Below, piece after piece: positions 25,561 through 32,561 of a DNA stretch of 34,287 nucleotides. The stretch comes from Acidobacteriota bacterium (GTDB lineage: Bacteria > Acidobacteriota > Blastocatellia > Pyrinomonadales > Pyrinomonadaceae), in NCBI GenBank assembly GCA_021323895.1, contig JAJPKD010000032.1:1-34287 (forward strand). Reading direction: 5' to 3'. The notes beneath the pieces are model-generated. The model searched no databases and was not told the DNA's origin. It was given only the letters and a program-made list of their open reading frames with translations. Position 1 is the stretch's first letter. Each line of letters starts with the position of its first letter. The position numbers were made by a program, and so were the translations under genes.

Positions 25561-25683
25561 GTCAGTACCGCGAGCGATAGCGAGCGGATCATGGTTCGCG
25601 TCGGTACCGCGAGCGATAGCGAGCGGATCAGGAGGGTCCTTCAAAACTCACTTGATCCCATCGCAATCGCTCCGGGTACTGAC
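25561..25683. repeat. Inverted-repeat element with a duplicated left arm, between rfaE2 and lysS
   Basis: The left arm occurs twice in direct order (25561-25590 GTCAGTACCGCGAGCGAT... and 25600-25629 GTCGGTACCGCGAGCGAT..., about 39 nt apart). A diverged right arm (25654-25683) runs in reverse and ends CGGGTACTGAC. Total length is 123 nt, close to the 122 and 125 nt of the two related elements. It fills most of the divergent leader region shared by rfaE2 and lysS. Confidence 0.8.
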
Positions 25684-25735
25684 AACACACGAGCTTCCTG
25701 ATCCCGCTCGTGGTTCTGTAACTATGCCTTTTGTC

Positions 25736-25763
25736 TATTAGTCAATTACCATTTACTATTCAC
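25736..25763. repeat. Heptamer array, 4 units, just before lysS
   Basis: TATTAGT CAATTAC CATTTAC TATTCAC are four contiguous 7-mers that end 6 nt before the likely lysS ATG, occupying the ribosome-site position. The reverse strand reads GTGAATA GTAAATG GTAATTG ACTAATA. Confidence 0.65.
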
Positions 25764-25769
25764 GGATTC

Positions 25770-27644
25770 ATGACCGTACCTTTTATCGAACAGAATGATC
25801 AGACCGTCGCGTGCCACGAACATCTCGAGGCTCTGCGCACGCTGGTTGGCAACGTCTATCCAAACAAATTCAAGCGCAGCAACGTGACGGAAACCGTGTC
25901 TGGCGAAGACACGATCACTTCGATTGTCACCGCGTTTAAGAAGCACGAGCCGCAGGTCCAGGAAGGCGAAAAGCCTTCCGCAGAAGTGCTGGAATCCGCC
26001 AATAAGGAATTGAATAAGATTCGCGTGCGCGTCGCGGGACGCATCGCCGCGCCGGCGCGCGTGATGGGAAAAGCCGCGTTTCTGCATCTGTCTGATGGCG
26101 GCTCGCGTCTGCAAATTTATTTGCGCCGCCAGGACATTGTCGGCGTGCGCAACAATGCAGATGGCGGTGAAGTCGATGGTTGGGAGTTATTCGGGCTGCT
26201 CGATCATGGCGACTATATCGGAGTCGAAGGGTTTCTTTTCGTCACCAAGACTGGCGAGCTGTCCGTGCACGCCGAGAAGTTGCAGTTCCTCGCAAAAGCA
26301 CTCTTGCCCATGCCGGACAAGATGCATGGCATCAACGATCCTGAAATTCGCCAACGGCAACGCTATGCGGATCTAATCGCGGGTAGTTTGAAGCTCGAAC
26401 GCGATGCGAACGATCTGACGCCGCGCGAAGTCTTCGAGTTGCGCTCGAAAGTGATTCGCGAGATTCGGCGCTTTCTCGATGAGCACGGCTACATCGAAGT
26501 CGAAACGCCGATGCTGACGCCGTTGGCAACCGGCGCCGCCGCGCGTCCGTTCAAGACGCATCACAACGCGCTCGACATCGATCTCTTCGCACGCATCGCG
26601 CCGGAACTTTACTTGAAGCGCCTGACCGTCGGCGGCTTTGAAAAGGTTTACGAGCTGAATCGCAACTTTCGCAATGAAGGCATCTCAACCAAGCACAATC
26701 CCGAGTTCACGATGCTCGAATATTACTGGGCGTATGCCGACGTGAACGACATGATGGACCTGCACGAAGAGATGATGCGGTCGGTTGTGTACACAGTGCT
26801 GGGCCATACCCATGTTAGCTACGGCGATTACGACATCGACTTCTCACAGCCGTTTCAGCGATTGAGAATGAAAGAAGCCATCATCAGGTATCAACATGAA
26901 AAATGGCTTGGTCAGCCCAACCCGATCGAGTTGAGTGGCGGAATTGATCCGATGATGTTGGGAGATTTTCATTACGCCGTCGCGCTAAGCAATTTTGTTG
27001 AAATGATTCCGGGTCTTGTTCTTTCTCTGTATCCAGGCCGAACTCTAAAAGAGATGCTTGAAGGAGAGAGAATAGGTAGTGAGGAGGAAACCAAGTTCTG
27101 GATTGGTGCGCGACGGAACTCAGAGAAAGTCGCCTTGGGCATGGAAACTTTGCCGCCGGATCGGATGGATTCCATCCTCGCAGGATCAATTGCAACAATC
27201 TTCGAGTATGTCGCGGAACGCCATCTAATTCAGCCGACCTTCATTACCGATTTTCCGAAACCAATCTCGCCGTTGTCCAAAGCTTCACCATCCGATCCTT
27301 CAGTCGCGGAGCGCTTTGAATATTTCGTCGGCGGCTTGGAATCGGCCAACGGCTTTTCTGAATTAAACGATCCGGAGGAGCAGTACCAACGCTTCAAGGA
27401 TCAGATGCTTGCGCGCGAGCGCGGTGACGAAGAAGCGATGGTCATGGATGAAGATTACATTCGGGCGCTGTCTTACGGGATGCCGCCGGCGGCCGGCATC
27501 GGCGTCGGCATCGATCGTCTGGTGATGCTGCTGGCAAACAAGCATTCGATTCGCGACGTGATTCTGTTTCCGCACATGCGGCCGGAAAGAACAGAAGGCA
27601 GTAAGCAGAAGGCAGAAGGCAGCGAGCCTTTGGCAGGATCGTAG
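25770..27644 (+). CDS. lysS: Lysyl-tRNA synthetase (class II) with extra segments
   Basis: This class IIb synthetase charges tRNA-Lys. I start it at ATG 25770 ([20 protein letters not shown], 624 residues); the TTG start in the track lies inside a repeat array. The OB-fold anticodon domain ([20 protein letters not shown]) is followed by the catalytic core with motif 1 near [11 protein letters not shown], motif 2 [20 protein letters not shown] and motif 3 [13 protein letters not shown]. The protein is more than 100 residues longer than the usual 500. Part of the excess lies between residues about 375 and 468 ([20 protein letters not shown] onward), where E. coli LysS has a much shorter loop; another part is near residues 35-75. 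The C-terminal tail ([19 protein letters not shown]) is encoded by heptamer repeats. The active-site motifs are intact. Confidence 0.92.
   Translation: MTVPFIEQNDQTVACHEHLEALRTLVGNVYPNKFKRSNVTETVSGEDTITSIVTAFKKHEPQVQEGEKPSAEVLESANKELNKIRVRVAGRIAAPARVMGKAAFLHLSDGGSRLQIYLRRQDIVGVRNNADGGEVDGWELFGLLDHGDYIGVEGFLFVTKTGELSVHAEKLQFLAKALLPMPDKMHGINDPEIRQRQRYADLIAGSLKLERDANDLTPREVFELRSKVIREIRRFLDEHGYIEVETPMLTPLATGAAARPFKTHHNALDIDLFARIAPELYLKRLTVGGFEKVYELNRNFRNEGISTKHNPEFTMLEYYWAYADVNDMMDLHEEMMRSVVYTVLGHTHVSYGDYDIDFSQPFQRLRMKEAIIRYQHEKWLGQPNPIELSGGIDPMMLGDFHYAVALSNFVEMIPGLVLSLYPGRTLKEMLEGERIGSEEETKFWIGARRNSEKVALGMETLPPDRMDSILAGSIATIFEYVAERHLIQPTFITDFPKPISPLSKASPSDPSVAERFEYFVGGLESANGFSELNDPEEQYQRFKDQMLARERGDEEAMVMDEDYIRALSYGMPPAAGIGVGIDRLVMLLANKHSIRDVILFPHMRPERTEGSKQKAEGSEPLAGS
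27594..27621. repeat. Heptamer array, 4 units (GAAGGCA family), in the 3' end of lysS
   Basis: GAAGGCA GTAAGCA GAAGGCA GAAGGCA form an exact 7-nt period and encode part of the dispensable-looking C-terminal tail of lysyl-tRNA synthetase ([10 protein letters not shown]). Confidence 0.75.
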
Positions 27645-27727
27645 TTCTGTCAGAAGCCCGACCGTGAGGGAGGGCATGACGCGACTACTAACTTTTGACG
27701 GAAAGTGATTTTTGGGGGAACACGACT

Positions 27728-28105
27728 ATGAACAAGAAACTTCTTGCAATTACGCTAATTGCGGCATTCGCGGCGATGCTTTACGCGCAGGGGTCGAAGT
27801 CGATCAAGGTAACCGGTTATCTGATCGATAACGCTTGTGCCGACGGCGCGAAGGAACTTGGCGCGCGCGCGAAGACCCACTCAAGGAGTTGCGCATTGAT
27901 GGAGAGTTGCGAAACGAGTGGCTATTCGATCGTCACCGAAGACAACACGCGCTACAAGCTGACCGAGACGAGTAACGACAAGGCGGCAGAGTTGCTGAAG
28001 AACTCTAAGACCGCGAAAGGCGTGAAAGTAACCGCTGAAGGCGAGTACAACGGCTCGACGCTCGACGTGAAGACAATCAGCGAAGCGGTGACCTCAGCAA
28101 ACTAG
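27728..28105 (+). CDS. Small secreted protein with conserved-looking Cys/His motif, unknown function
   Basis: The ATG at 27728 follows GGGGGA at good spacing and gives 125 residues; the TTG start in the track is upstream of this site. A signal peptide is clear (MNKKLLAITLIAAFAAMLYA). The mature protein of about 105 residues begins KVTGYLIDNACADG, then THSRSCALMESCETSGYSIV, with three Cys and one His in a C...H...C...C arrangement, and ends in a mixed beta-type segment (KGVKVTAEGEYNGSTLDVKT). Proteins with a VTGY.sD.aC...H..C....C..sG pattern are common in acidobacterial genomes, but I know of no function. Metal binding or a disulfide-stabilised fold is plausible. Confidence 0.8.
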   Translation: MNKKLLAITLIAAFAAMLYAQGSKSIKVTGYLIDNACADGAKELGARAKTHSRSCALMESCETSGYSIVTEDNTRYKLTETSNDKAAELLKNSKTAKGVKVTAEGEYNGSTLDVKTISEAVTSAN

Positions 28106-28155
28106 GTGTTAAGCTCGACCGTCTGCAAGGGCCACCGAGATAACTCAAACACAAA

Positions 28156-28180
28156 GAGAGCGGACACTCGGTCCGCTCTC
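28156..28180. terminator. Hairpin, probable terminator between convergent genes
   Basis: A perfect 10-bp stem (GAGAGCGGAC / GTCCGCTCTC) with a 5-nt loop lies between two convergent genes. In the minus direction it is followed by TTTGTGTTTG, a moderate U-rich tail; in the plus direction by CAAAATAG, with no U-tract. It most probably ends the minus-strand transcript. Confidence 0.55.
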
Positions 28181-28239
28181 AAAATAGACGTTCGTTGCTG
28201 AAGCTTCCCTCAGTTACGATCGGGCTTCTGACTCACTAA

Positions 28240-28732
28240 TTATTTCGCCGGCGTTTCCTGATGGAATGCCGCCTGCCATTTGCTGCCGCGCTGCACCCAG
28301 ACGCTGCTGGCCCACACCGCAGCGGGTAAAGCTGTTCCGCCGCACGTGCCGTCCTGCGTTCCTTTGTAAGTTATGATCGCCGTGCTGGGATTGAGCATGG
28401 TGATTTTCCAATCGCTCAACGAGAATGACTTCACCTCGCAGGGCATACTGGCCATCATCTCAGTCATCTCTTTCTTGGTGCCGACGCCTTGATCGCCGAC
28501 GTTGACGCTGTCGGCTGACAACCACATTTGAAATGGCTTCGCGTCTTTGTTCTTCCAGGCGCTCCACAGAGCGGTCTCATTAGCCGAAAGTTTCTTCAGG
28601 ATTTTGCGCTTTCGTCATGCGCGGTTTCGGTTTCGGGGATGGCGAAGGCGATGCCGCCGGCTGCGGCTGAGCAAAACAGAAAGTTGCGAACGCAAAAACC
28701 AGTAGCGCCGCTAACGGTAAGTGCTTTTTCAT
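28240..28732 (-). pseudogene. Secreted NTF2-like (DUF4440/SnoaL-type) protein gene with a frameshift
   Basis: Two overlapping frames make one protein. The first starts at ATG 28732, preceded by GAGGAG, and encodes a signal peptide (MKKHLPLAALLVFAFATFCF) and a Pro/Ser/Lys linker ending MTKAQ. The second, from just after this, encodes ILKKLSANETALWSAWKNKD and runs to 28240 (DGTCGGTALPAAVWASSVWV, then GSKWQAAFHQETPA). Removing one A from the CAAAAT run near 28604-28608 joins them exactly (TKAQ-ILKKLSANE). The E..LW.AW.NKD helix and the final GSKWQAAFHQE strand are typical of DUF4440/SnoaL-like proteins of the NTF2 fold, whose roles vary. Homopolymer sequencing error, slippage or true mutation could each explain the lesion. 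Confidence 0.75.
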
Positions 28733-28839
28733 AGTTTCTCCTCGGGTCGAAAAGTAGTTTGAAATCTTTGCGAACAAACAAACGGGAGTGAGTGCGCCGG
28801 AGTTCTACTACTTCGTGCCGGGAGTGTCAATAGAAAGCA

Positions 28840-28961
28840 GTGTCAGTACCGCGAGCGATAGCGAGCGGATCAAAGAGACTGTTATCAGTAGCGGTTCTAA
28901 CTAGATGAGGTTTTGGTTGAATCGTCATGTATCCGCTCGCTATCGCTCGCGGTACTGACAC
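28840..28961. repeat. MITE/BIME-like element with perfect 31-bp inverted arms
   Basis: The left arm 28840-28870 (begins GTGTCAGTACCGCGAGCGAT) and the right arm 28931-28961 (ends CGCGGTACTGACAC) are perfect inverted copies over 31 bp and flank a 60-nt centre. Total length is 122 nt. It lies in the 269-nt gap between the NTF2-like gene and the Ycf48-like gene and encodes nothing evident. It is the cleanest copy of the family also seen at 22926 and 25561. No transposase is nearby. Confidence 0.88.
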
Positions 28962-29001
28962 GAGTCGGCACAGATACTCTGGGTCGTCCGCTAACGCGGA
29001 C

Positions 29002-30120
29002 TTACTTCAACTGCGGCGCGTTCGCCTCGCCATACCTCAAGAGCGTCCCACCGAAGCCTACAGCCCAGCCAGGTTTTCGATCGACAAAGAAGAGTCGTTG
29101 TAAGGGGTGCGAGGTGGTGGCCGATTGAGAGAGCCAACGCGCGCCGCCATCGTTTGTATGCAACAGCAGGCCTTCGTTGCCAATGGCCCAGCCTTCGTTC
29201 GGATCGACGAACTTTACATCTAGCAGATCAGCATCGACATTCGATCTTTGCGCGAACCAGGTGCGGCCGCCATCGATCGTTTTGAAGATGCGTCCCGCTG
29301 TACCGACGGCCCATCCTAAATTGTTCGTGGCAAAGCTCGCTGCGGTGAACCGAACATTGGCGTCGTCGCGGATGATCCCGGTCTGCCAATTCGTGCCGCC
29401 GTCACTGGTTTGAATGATTGTCGCGCCAGCGCCGACCAGCCAGGCATGCGCGTAGTCGATGTATGCACCGCCGAGCAACAGGTGCTTTGTTGGTGAAGCT
29501 TGTCGCAGCCAATGCTCGCCGCCATCGCGTGTAGTGAACACAATTCCAGTTTCGCCAAACACCAGGCCGTGTTGACTGTCGGCAAAAATCGCGCGGACTA
29601 ACCGCACGTTCACGTCACCACTTCTAAAAAAGACTCGCTGCCAACTGAAGCCTGCGTCTTCGGTCTTCAAGAGATAGGATCGCGGCTCGTCGTTAGTTCT
29701 TAGTTTGAGCAGATCGCGTTCGACGACCAGCCAGCCAACATCTTCACTCGCGAAATAGGCATCCAGTAATGTGTCGCGGCCCAGGGCTGCGATCTTTTTC
29801 CAACTCTCACCGCCGTCGGTCGTGCGTAGCAGCGTGCCGTTGCTGCCGGCGACCCAGCCGCGATTTTGATCGAGAAAATAAACCGAGCGGAGCCAGGCCA
29901 TTGTGCCTGAAGGTTGTTTGGTCCAGGTGGCGGCTGAGGCAGTGAGCAGTGAGCAGTGAGCCGTGAGCAGAATTAGCAATAGACTGAAGAGTGAAAGCCT
30001 CGCGCCGAAGGTGCGAAATAAAATAGCCAGGGGCAAGCGCGTAGCGCGCAGCCCCTGGAAACAGGAACCCAAAATACGTCTGCGCCCCTTTTGGGGCGCG
30101 ATGAACGATTCTTTACGCAT
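29002..30120 (-). CDS. Ycf48/HCF136-like BNR beta-propeller protein, probably exported
   Basis: A 372-residue protein made of six or seven BNR/Ycf48-type blades with the repeat form GW.VG..G.ll.T.DGG..W (for example GWVAGSNGTLLRTTDGGESW, GWAVGTAGRIFKTIDGGRTW, GWAIGNEGLLLHTNDGGARW). Ycf48 assists photosystem II assembly in phototrophs, but non-phototrophic bacteria carry many relatives of unknown role. It is the last gene of the exopolysaccharide cluster, so a part in the envelope is likely. The only ATG is at 30120, but residues 1 to about 45 are coded by palindromic repeats (APQKGRRRI, GLRATRLPLA). The hydrophobic export signal (LFSLLLILLTAHCSLLTASA) is partly coded by a heptamer array. The true start may be a downstream TTG. 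Confidence 0.82.
   Translation of the reverse strand: MRKESFIAPQKGRRRILGSCFQGLRATRLPLAILFRTFGARLSLFSLLLILLTAHCSLLTASAATWTKQPSGTMAWLRSVYFLDQNRGWVAGSNGTLLRTTDGGESWKKIAALGRDTLLDAYFASEDVGWLVVERDLLKLRTNDEPRSYLLKTEDAGFSWQRVFFRSGDVNVRLVRAIFADSQHGLVFGETGIVFTTRDGGEHWLRQASPTKHLLLGGAYIDYAHAWLVGAGATIIQTSDGGTNWQTGIIRDDANVRFTAASFATNNLGWAVGTAGRIFKTIDGGRTWFAQRSNVDADLLDVKFVDPNEGWAIGNEGLLLHTNDGGARWLSQSATTSHPLQRLFFVDRKPGWAVGFGGTLLRYGEANAPQLK
29941..29968. repeat. Heptamer array, 4 units (AGTGAGC), inside a signal-peptide coding region
   Basis: AGTGAGC AGTGAGC AGTGAGC CGTGAGC occupy 28 nt. On the minus strand they encode LTAHCSLLTA of the Ycf48-like protein's signal sequence. Because 7 is not a multiple of 3, successive units are read in different frames. 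Confidence 0.8.
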
Positions 30121-30208
30121 CCGGCCGTGCTTCTATTTCGCCCCTTCAGGGCTCCTGGGTTTCGTTTAGATCCTTACCAGGGGCGGCGCTGCCGCTTGCC
30201 CCTGGCTA
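30024..30208. repeat. Composite palindromic repeat cluster at the 5' end of the Ycf48-like gene
   Basis: A perfect 16-bp inverted repeat (TAGCCAGGGGCAAGCG at 30024-30039 and CGCTTGCCCCTGGCTA at 30193-30208) frames the region. Inside are smaller hairpins: GCGCCCC TTTT GGGGCGC at 30082-30099, and CCAGGGGC...GCCCCTGG near each end. CGCCCCTTCAGGG is also present. The whole 185-nt block resembles a composite REP cluster and overlaps the first part of the annotated ORF on the minus strand. Confidence 0.8.
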
Positions 30209-30230
30209 CTTTCTCTCGCGCTTTCAGCGC

Positions 30231-31085
30231 TCAGAAGATTCCATACTTAAACAAATTGGCGAAGCTCAGCACCTGGGTAAAGCCCATGATCGTTTGCAGC
30301 TTCTTCAGCTTGTTGCCCGGAACGATCACTTGATCGCCGGGGACGAGATAAGTCGAATCCGGCGCCTGGCCTTTGTAGATCGCGGTGAGGTTTACCGGGA
30401 TCGGTTTCAACGTTCCGTCCTGTTGTTTGCGGAGCACCACGATCTTGCTGCGATTGCCGGTTTGCAAAACGCCGCCGGCTTCCGCGACCGCTTCCGCGAC
30501 CGACAGGCGACGGCTCATCAACTTGATGCCCGGCACCGCGACGTCTCCGACTACGCTGTAGCGATACGAGCCAGCTTGAGCCAGCGATACCGAGACTTGC
30601 GGATCGATGATGAATTCGTCGTAGCGCTTCTTGATCAGCTCGGCAACCTGATCCGGCGTCTTGCCGTTGACGAAGATGCCTTCCGGGATCAGCGCGAGAT
30701 AGACGCGGCCGCTGGGCGGAATCTTCACGCCCTGCTTCGAGTAACGATCCTGGTTGAAGACGTTGATCGAAATCACATCGTCGGGCCCCAGTCGATAGTT
30801 CGTGAAGAAGTTGTTGTAGTACGGCACGATCGCTTCTTCTTCCGAAGATTCGTCCATGCGATTCGTCTTCCCGTCCGGGGTGACTTGCTGGTCGTCTTTG
30901 CTCTTGTCGGCATTCGCCGCCACCGTTTTGTCGTCCACGGCGACTGTCTTATCCGCGCCCTGCTGAGTTCCATCAGCCGAAGTGCGACGTTGCCGCGTCG
31001 AATTGTTCGGCGATTGCGCGAATGTCACGGTCGTGATGCCGAGCATTACCGCCAGAGCCAGAGTTTGAGTTAACAGCTTCTTCAT
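30231..31085 (-). CDS. Wza-type polysaccharide export protein (Poly_export and SLBB domains)
   Basis: From ATG 31083-31085 (the TTG at 31103 in the track adds only six residues) this is a 284-residue exported protein. It has a signal peptide (MKKLLTQTLALAVMLGITTV, cleavage near TFAQ) with no lipobox Cys, then a long acidic, Asp/Lys-rich linker. The Poly_export domain follows (YRLGPDDVISINVFNQDRYS, SGRVYLALIPEGIFVNGKTP), then an SLBB domain (YRYSVVGDVAVPGIKLMSRR) and LVPGDQVIVPG near the end. Proteins of this family form the outer-membrane or periplasmic part of capsule and exopolysaccharide export. It is downstream of the sugar transferase and BY-kinase genes, as expected for a Wzx/Wzy-type pathway. 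It lacks the lipid anchor of E. coli Wza. Confidence 0.92.
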   Translation of the reverse strand: MKKLLTQTLALAVMLGITTVTFAQSPNNSTRQRRTSADGTQQGADKTVAVDDKTVAANADKSKDDQQVTPDGKTNRMDESSEEEAIVPYYNNFFTNYRLGPDDVISINVFNQDRYSKQGVKIPPSGRVYLALIPEGIFVNGKTPDQVAELIKKRYDEFIIDPQVSVSLAQAGSYRYSVVGDVAVPGIKLMSRRLSVAEAVAEAGGVLQTGNRSKIVVLRKQQDGTLKPIPVNLTAIYKGQAPDSTYLVPGDQVIVPGNKLKKLQTIMGFTQVLSFANLFKYGIF

Positions 31086-31105
31086 GATGTCTTCACCTTC
31101 CAAAT

Positions 31106-31125
31106 CGCAAATTTAACAATTTGCG
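31106..31125. promoter_or_regulatory. Perfect hairpin in the leader of the export gene
   Basis: CGCAAATT and AATTTGCG form a perfect 8-bp AT-rich stem with a 4-nt loop, in the 51-nt gap between the sugar transferase stop and the export gene start. It could act as a processing or weak attenuation site within the operon; a long U-tract is missing. Confidence 0.4.
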
Positions 31126-31136
31126 TTACTCAAAAC

Positions 31137-32522
31137 CTACGTACCCCTCCCAAACAGAATCGTCTTAATCGTTTCGAACATGATCGTGGCGTCGAGCGCC
31201 AGGTTCTGGTTCTTGATGTAGTACAGATCGTATTCCAGTTTCTTGCGCGCATCCTCGATCGATGCGCCGTACGGATACTTGATTTGCGCCCAGCCGGTCA
31301 GGCCCGGCGCGATCAAATGCCGCTGTTCGTAGTAATCAATTTCCTGCGCCAGTTGCGCAACAAAGTGCGGTCGCTCCGGTCGCGGCCCGACGAAATTCAT
31401 GTCGCCGCGCAGGATGTTCCAGAACTGCGGAATCTCATCGACGCGAATCTTGCGAATGATGCGGCCGACGCGGGTCATGCGATCGTCGCCGTTGCTGGCC
31501 CAAACCGGCCCGTTCTTTTCGGCGTCCGTTCGCATCGAGCGAAACTTCATGAGAGTAAAGACACGGCCGTTTCTGCCCACCCGCTCCTGCTTATAGAGCA
31601 CCGGCCCACGCGAATCGATTTTGATCAGAATGGCCGTGATGATCGCAATCGGCAGCGAAAGAATCGCGCCGATCAAAGCGATGAGCCGATGGATGACGAC
31701 TCGAATGACTTCATTGGTGCGCGCGCGGCTGCCGCGGCTGGAAAAGATCAACCAGCTCGGCCGAATCATGTCGAGCAGCACGCGACCCGTCAGCCTTTCG
31801 TAAAACGACGCGCTCTCTTCAATCGAAACATCGCCCGAAAGACTCAGCCGCAACAACTCCTGCGTCGGAAATTGCCCGCGGCGATCGCTGATGGCTACGA
31901 CCAGGCGATCGATATTTTCTTTTTTGACCAGCGAGCGCAATTCCGAAGTCAGGCCGATTACTTTGGGATTGATCAGGCTCTTGCCCACCAGCGCGGGATC
32001 GTTATCAACGAATCCGACGATGCGAAATCCGGCATCAGGGCGGCTGAGTGTTTCGCGCGCGATCTCAACTGCGAACGATCCTGAACCCACAATCAGAATT
32101 CGTTCGCCAACTTCCGGGTGACCGAGCACCCAGTGAATCGCCAGCCGCCATCCCACCATCAGCAGCAGCGCGACCGGCAGAGAAATCAACGACACGCCAC
32201 GGCCGAGCATCACTTGCGGCACTGCATAAAACAGCAAGGCCAGCGCAACCCAAGCGAGACCGAGCGCTTGCAGCAGGCGCAGCACAAGTTCGCTGCGGTC
32301 ATGCATTACGACGAAGTCGTACAGATCGAAAAGATAGAATGACGCGAGGCAGAAGACTGTTGCCAGCGCCGCTTTGTAGAAACCATTCTTAAGAATCAAC
32401 GCTTCCTCGGCGTCGGCCACGCCGAGACGCATGTACACGGCGACGATCAAACCGCTGAAGAGCAGCATTGCTTCGACCAGCAGCAGCAAGATCGTTCGCG
32501 CGTTGAATCTGGATGGTTTCAT
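31137..32522 (-). CDS. Polyprenyl-phosphate sugar phosphotransferase (exopolysaccharide initiation)
   Basis: A 461-residue membrane enzyme that transfers a sugar-1-phosphate to undecaprenyl phosphate, the first step of exopolysaccharide repeat-unit assembly (WbaP/WcaJ/EpsB type). Four or five membrane helices fill residues 10-130. A CoA-binding/Rossmann-like domain follows (ERILIVGSGSFAVEIARETL, GFRIVGFVDND). Another membrane helix (IALIGAILSLPIAIITAILI) then leads into the catalytic domain with KIDSRGPVLYKQERVGRNGR, FTLMKFRSMRTDAEKNGPVW, RKIRVDEIPQFWNILRGDMN and FVGPRPERPHF. Residue choice places it in the long polyisoprenyl-phosphate hexose-1-phosphate transferases. It starts 39 nt after the BY-kinase ends. 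Sugar specificity is unknown. Confidence 0.93.
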   Translation of the reverse strand: MKPSRFNARTILLLLVEAMLLFSGLIVAVYMRLGVADAEEALILKNGFYKAALATVFCLASFYLFDLYDFVVMHDRSELVLRLLQALGLAWVALALLFYAVPQVMLGRGVSLISLPVALLLMVGWRLAIHWVLGHPEVGERILIVGSGSFAVEIARETLSRPDAGFRIVGFVDNDPALVGKSLINPKVIGLTSELRSLVKKENIDRLVVAISDRRGQFPTQELLRLSLSGDVSIEESASFYERLTGRVLLDMIRPSWLIFSSRGSRARTNEVIRVVIHRLIALIGAILSLPIAIITAILIKIDSRGPVLYKQERVGRNGRVFTLMKFRSMRTDAEKNGPVWASNGDDRMTRVGRIIRKIRVDEIPQFWNILRGDMNFVGPRPERPHFVAQLAQEIDYYEQRHLIAPGLTGWAQIKYPYGASIEDARKKLEYDLYYIKNQNLALDATIMFETIKTILFGRGT

Positions 32523-32533
32523 GATTTGTTTCT

Positions 32534-32556
32534 TCCCTCTCCCAGAGGGAGAGGGA
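32534..32556. repeat. Perfect palindrome between BY-kinase and sugar transferase genes
   Basis: TCCCTCTCCC AGA GGGAGAGGGA is a perfect 10-bp inverted repeat. It lies 5 nt after the BY-kinase stop. Short CCCTCTCCC palindromes of this kind are frequent intergenic repeats in many bacteria. There is no U-tract in the minus direction, so full termination is not expected. Confidence 0.7.
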
Positions 32557-32561
32557 GTTTC

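Noticed and set aside
25491-25592. N-terminal extension of rfaE2 ([13 protein letters not shown]...)
   Set aside because: These codons are translation of the dispersed repeat; the nucleotidyltransferase fold begins after ATG 25490.
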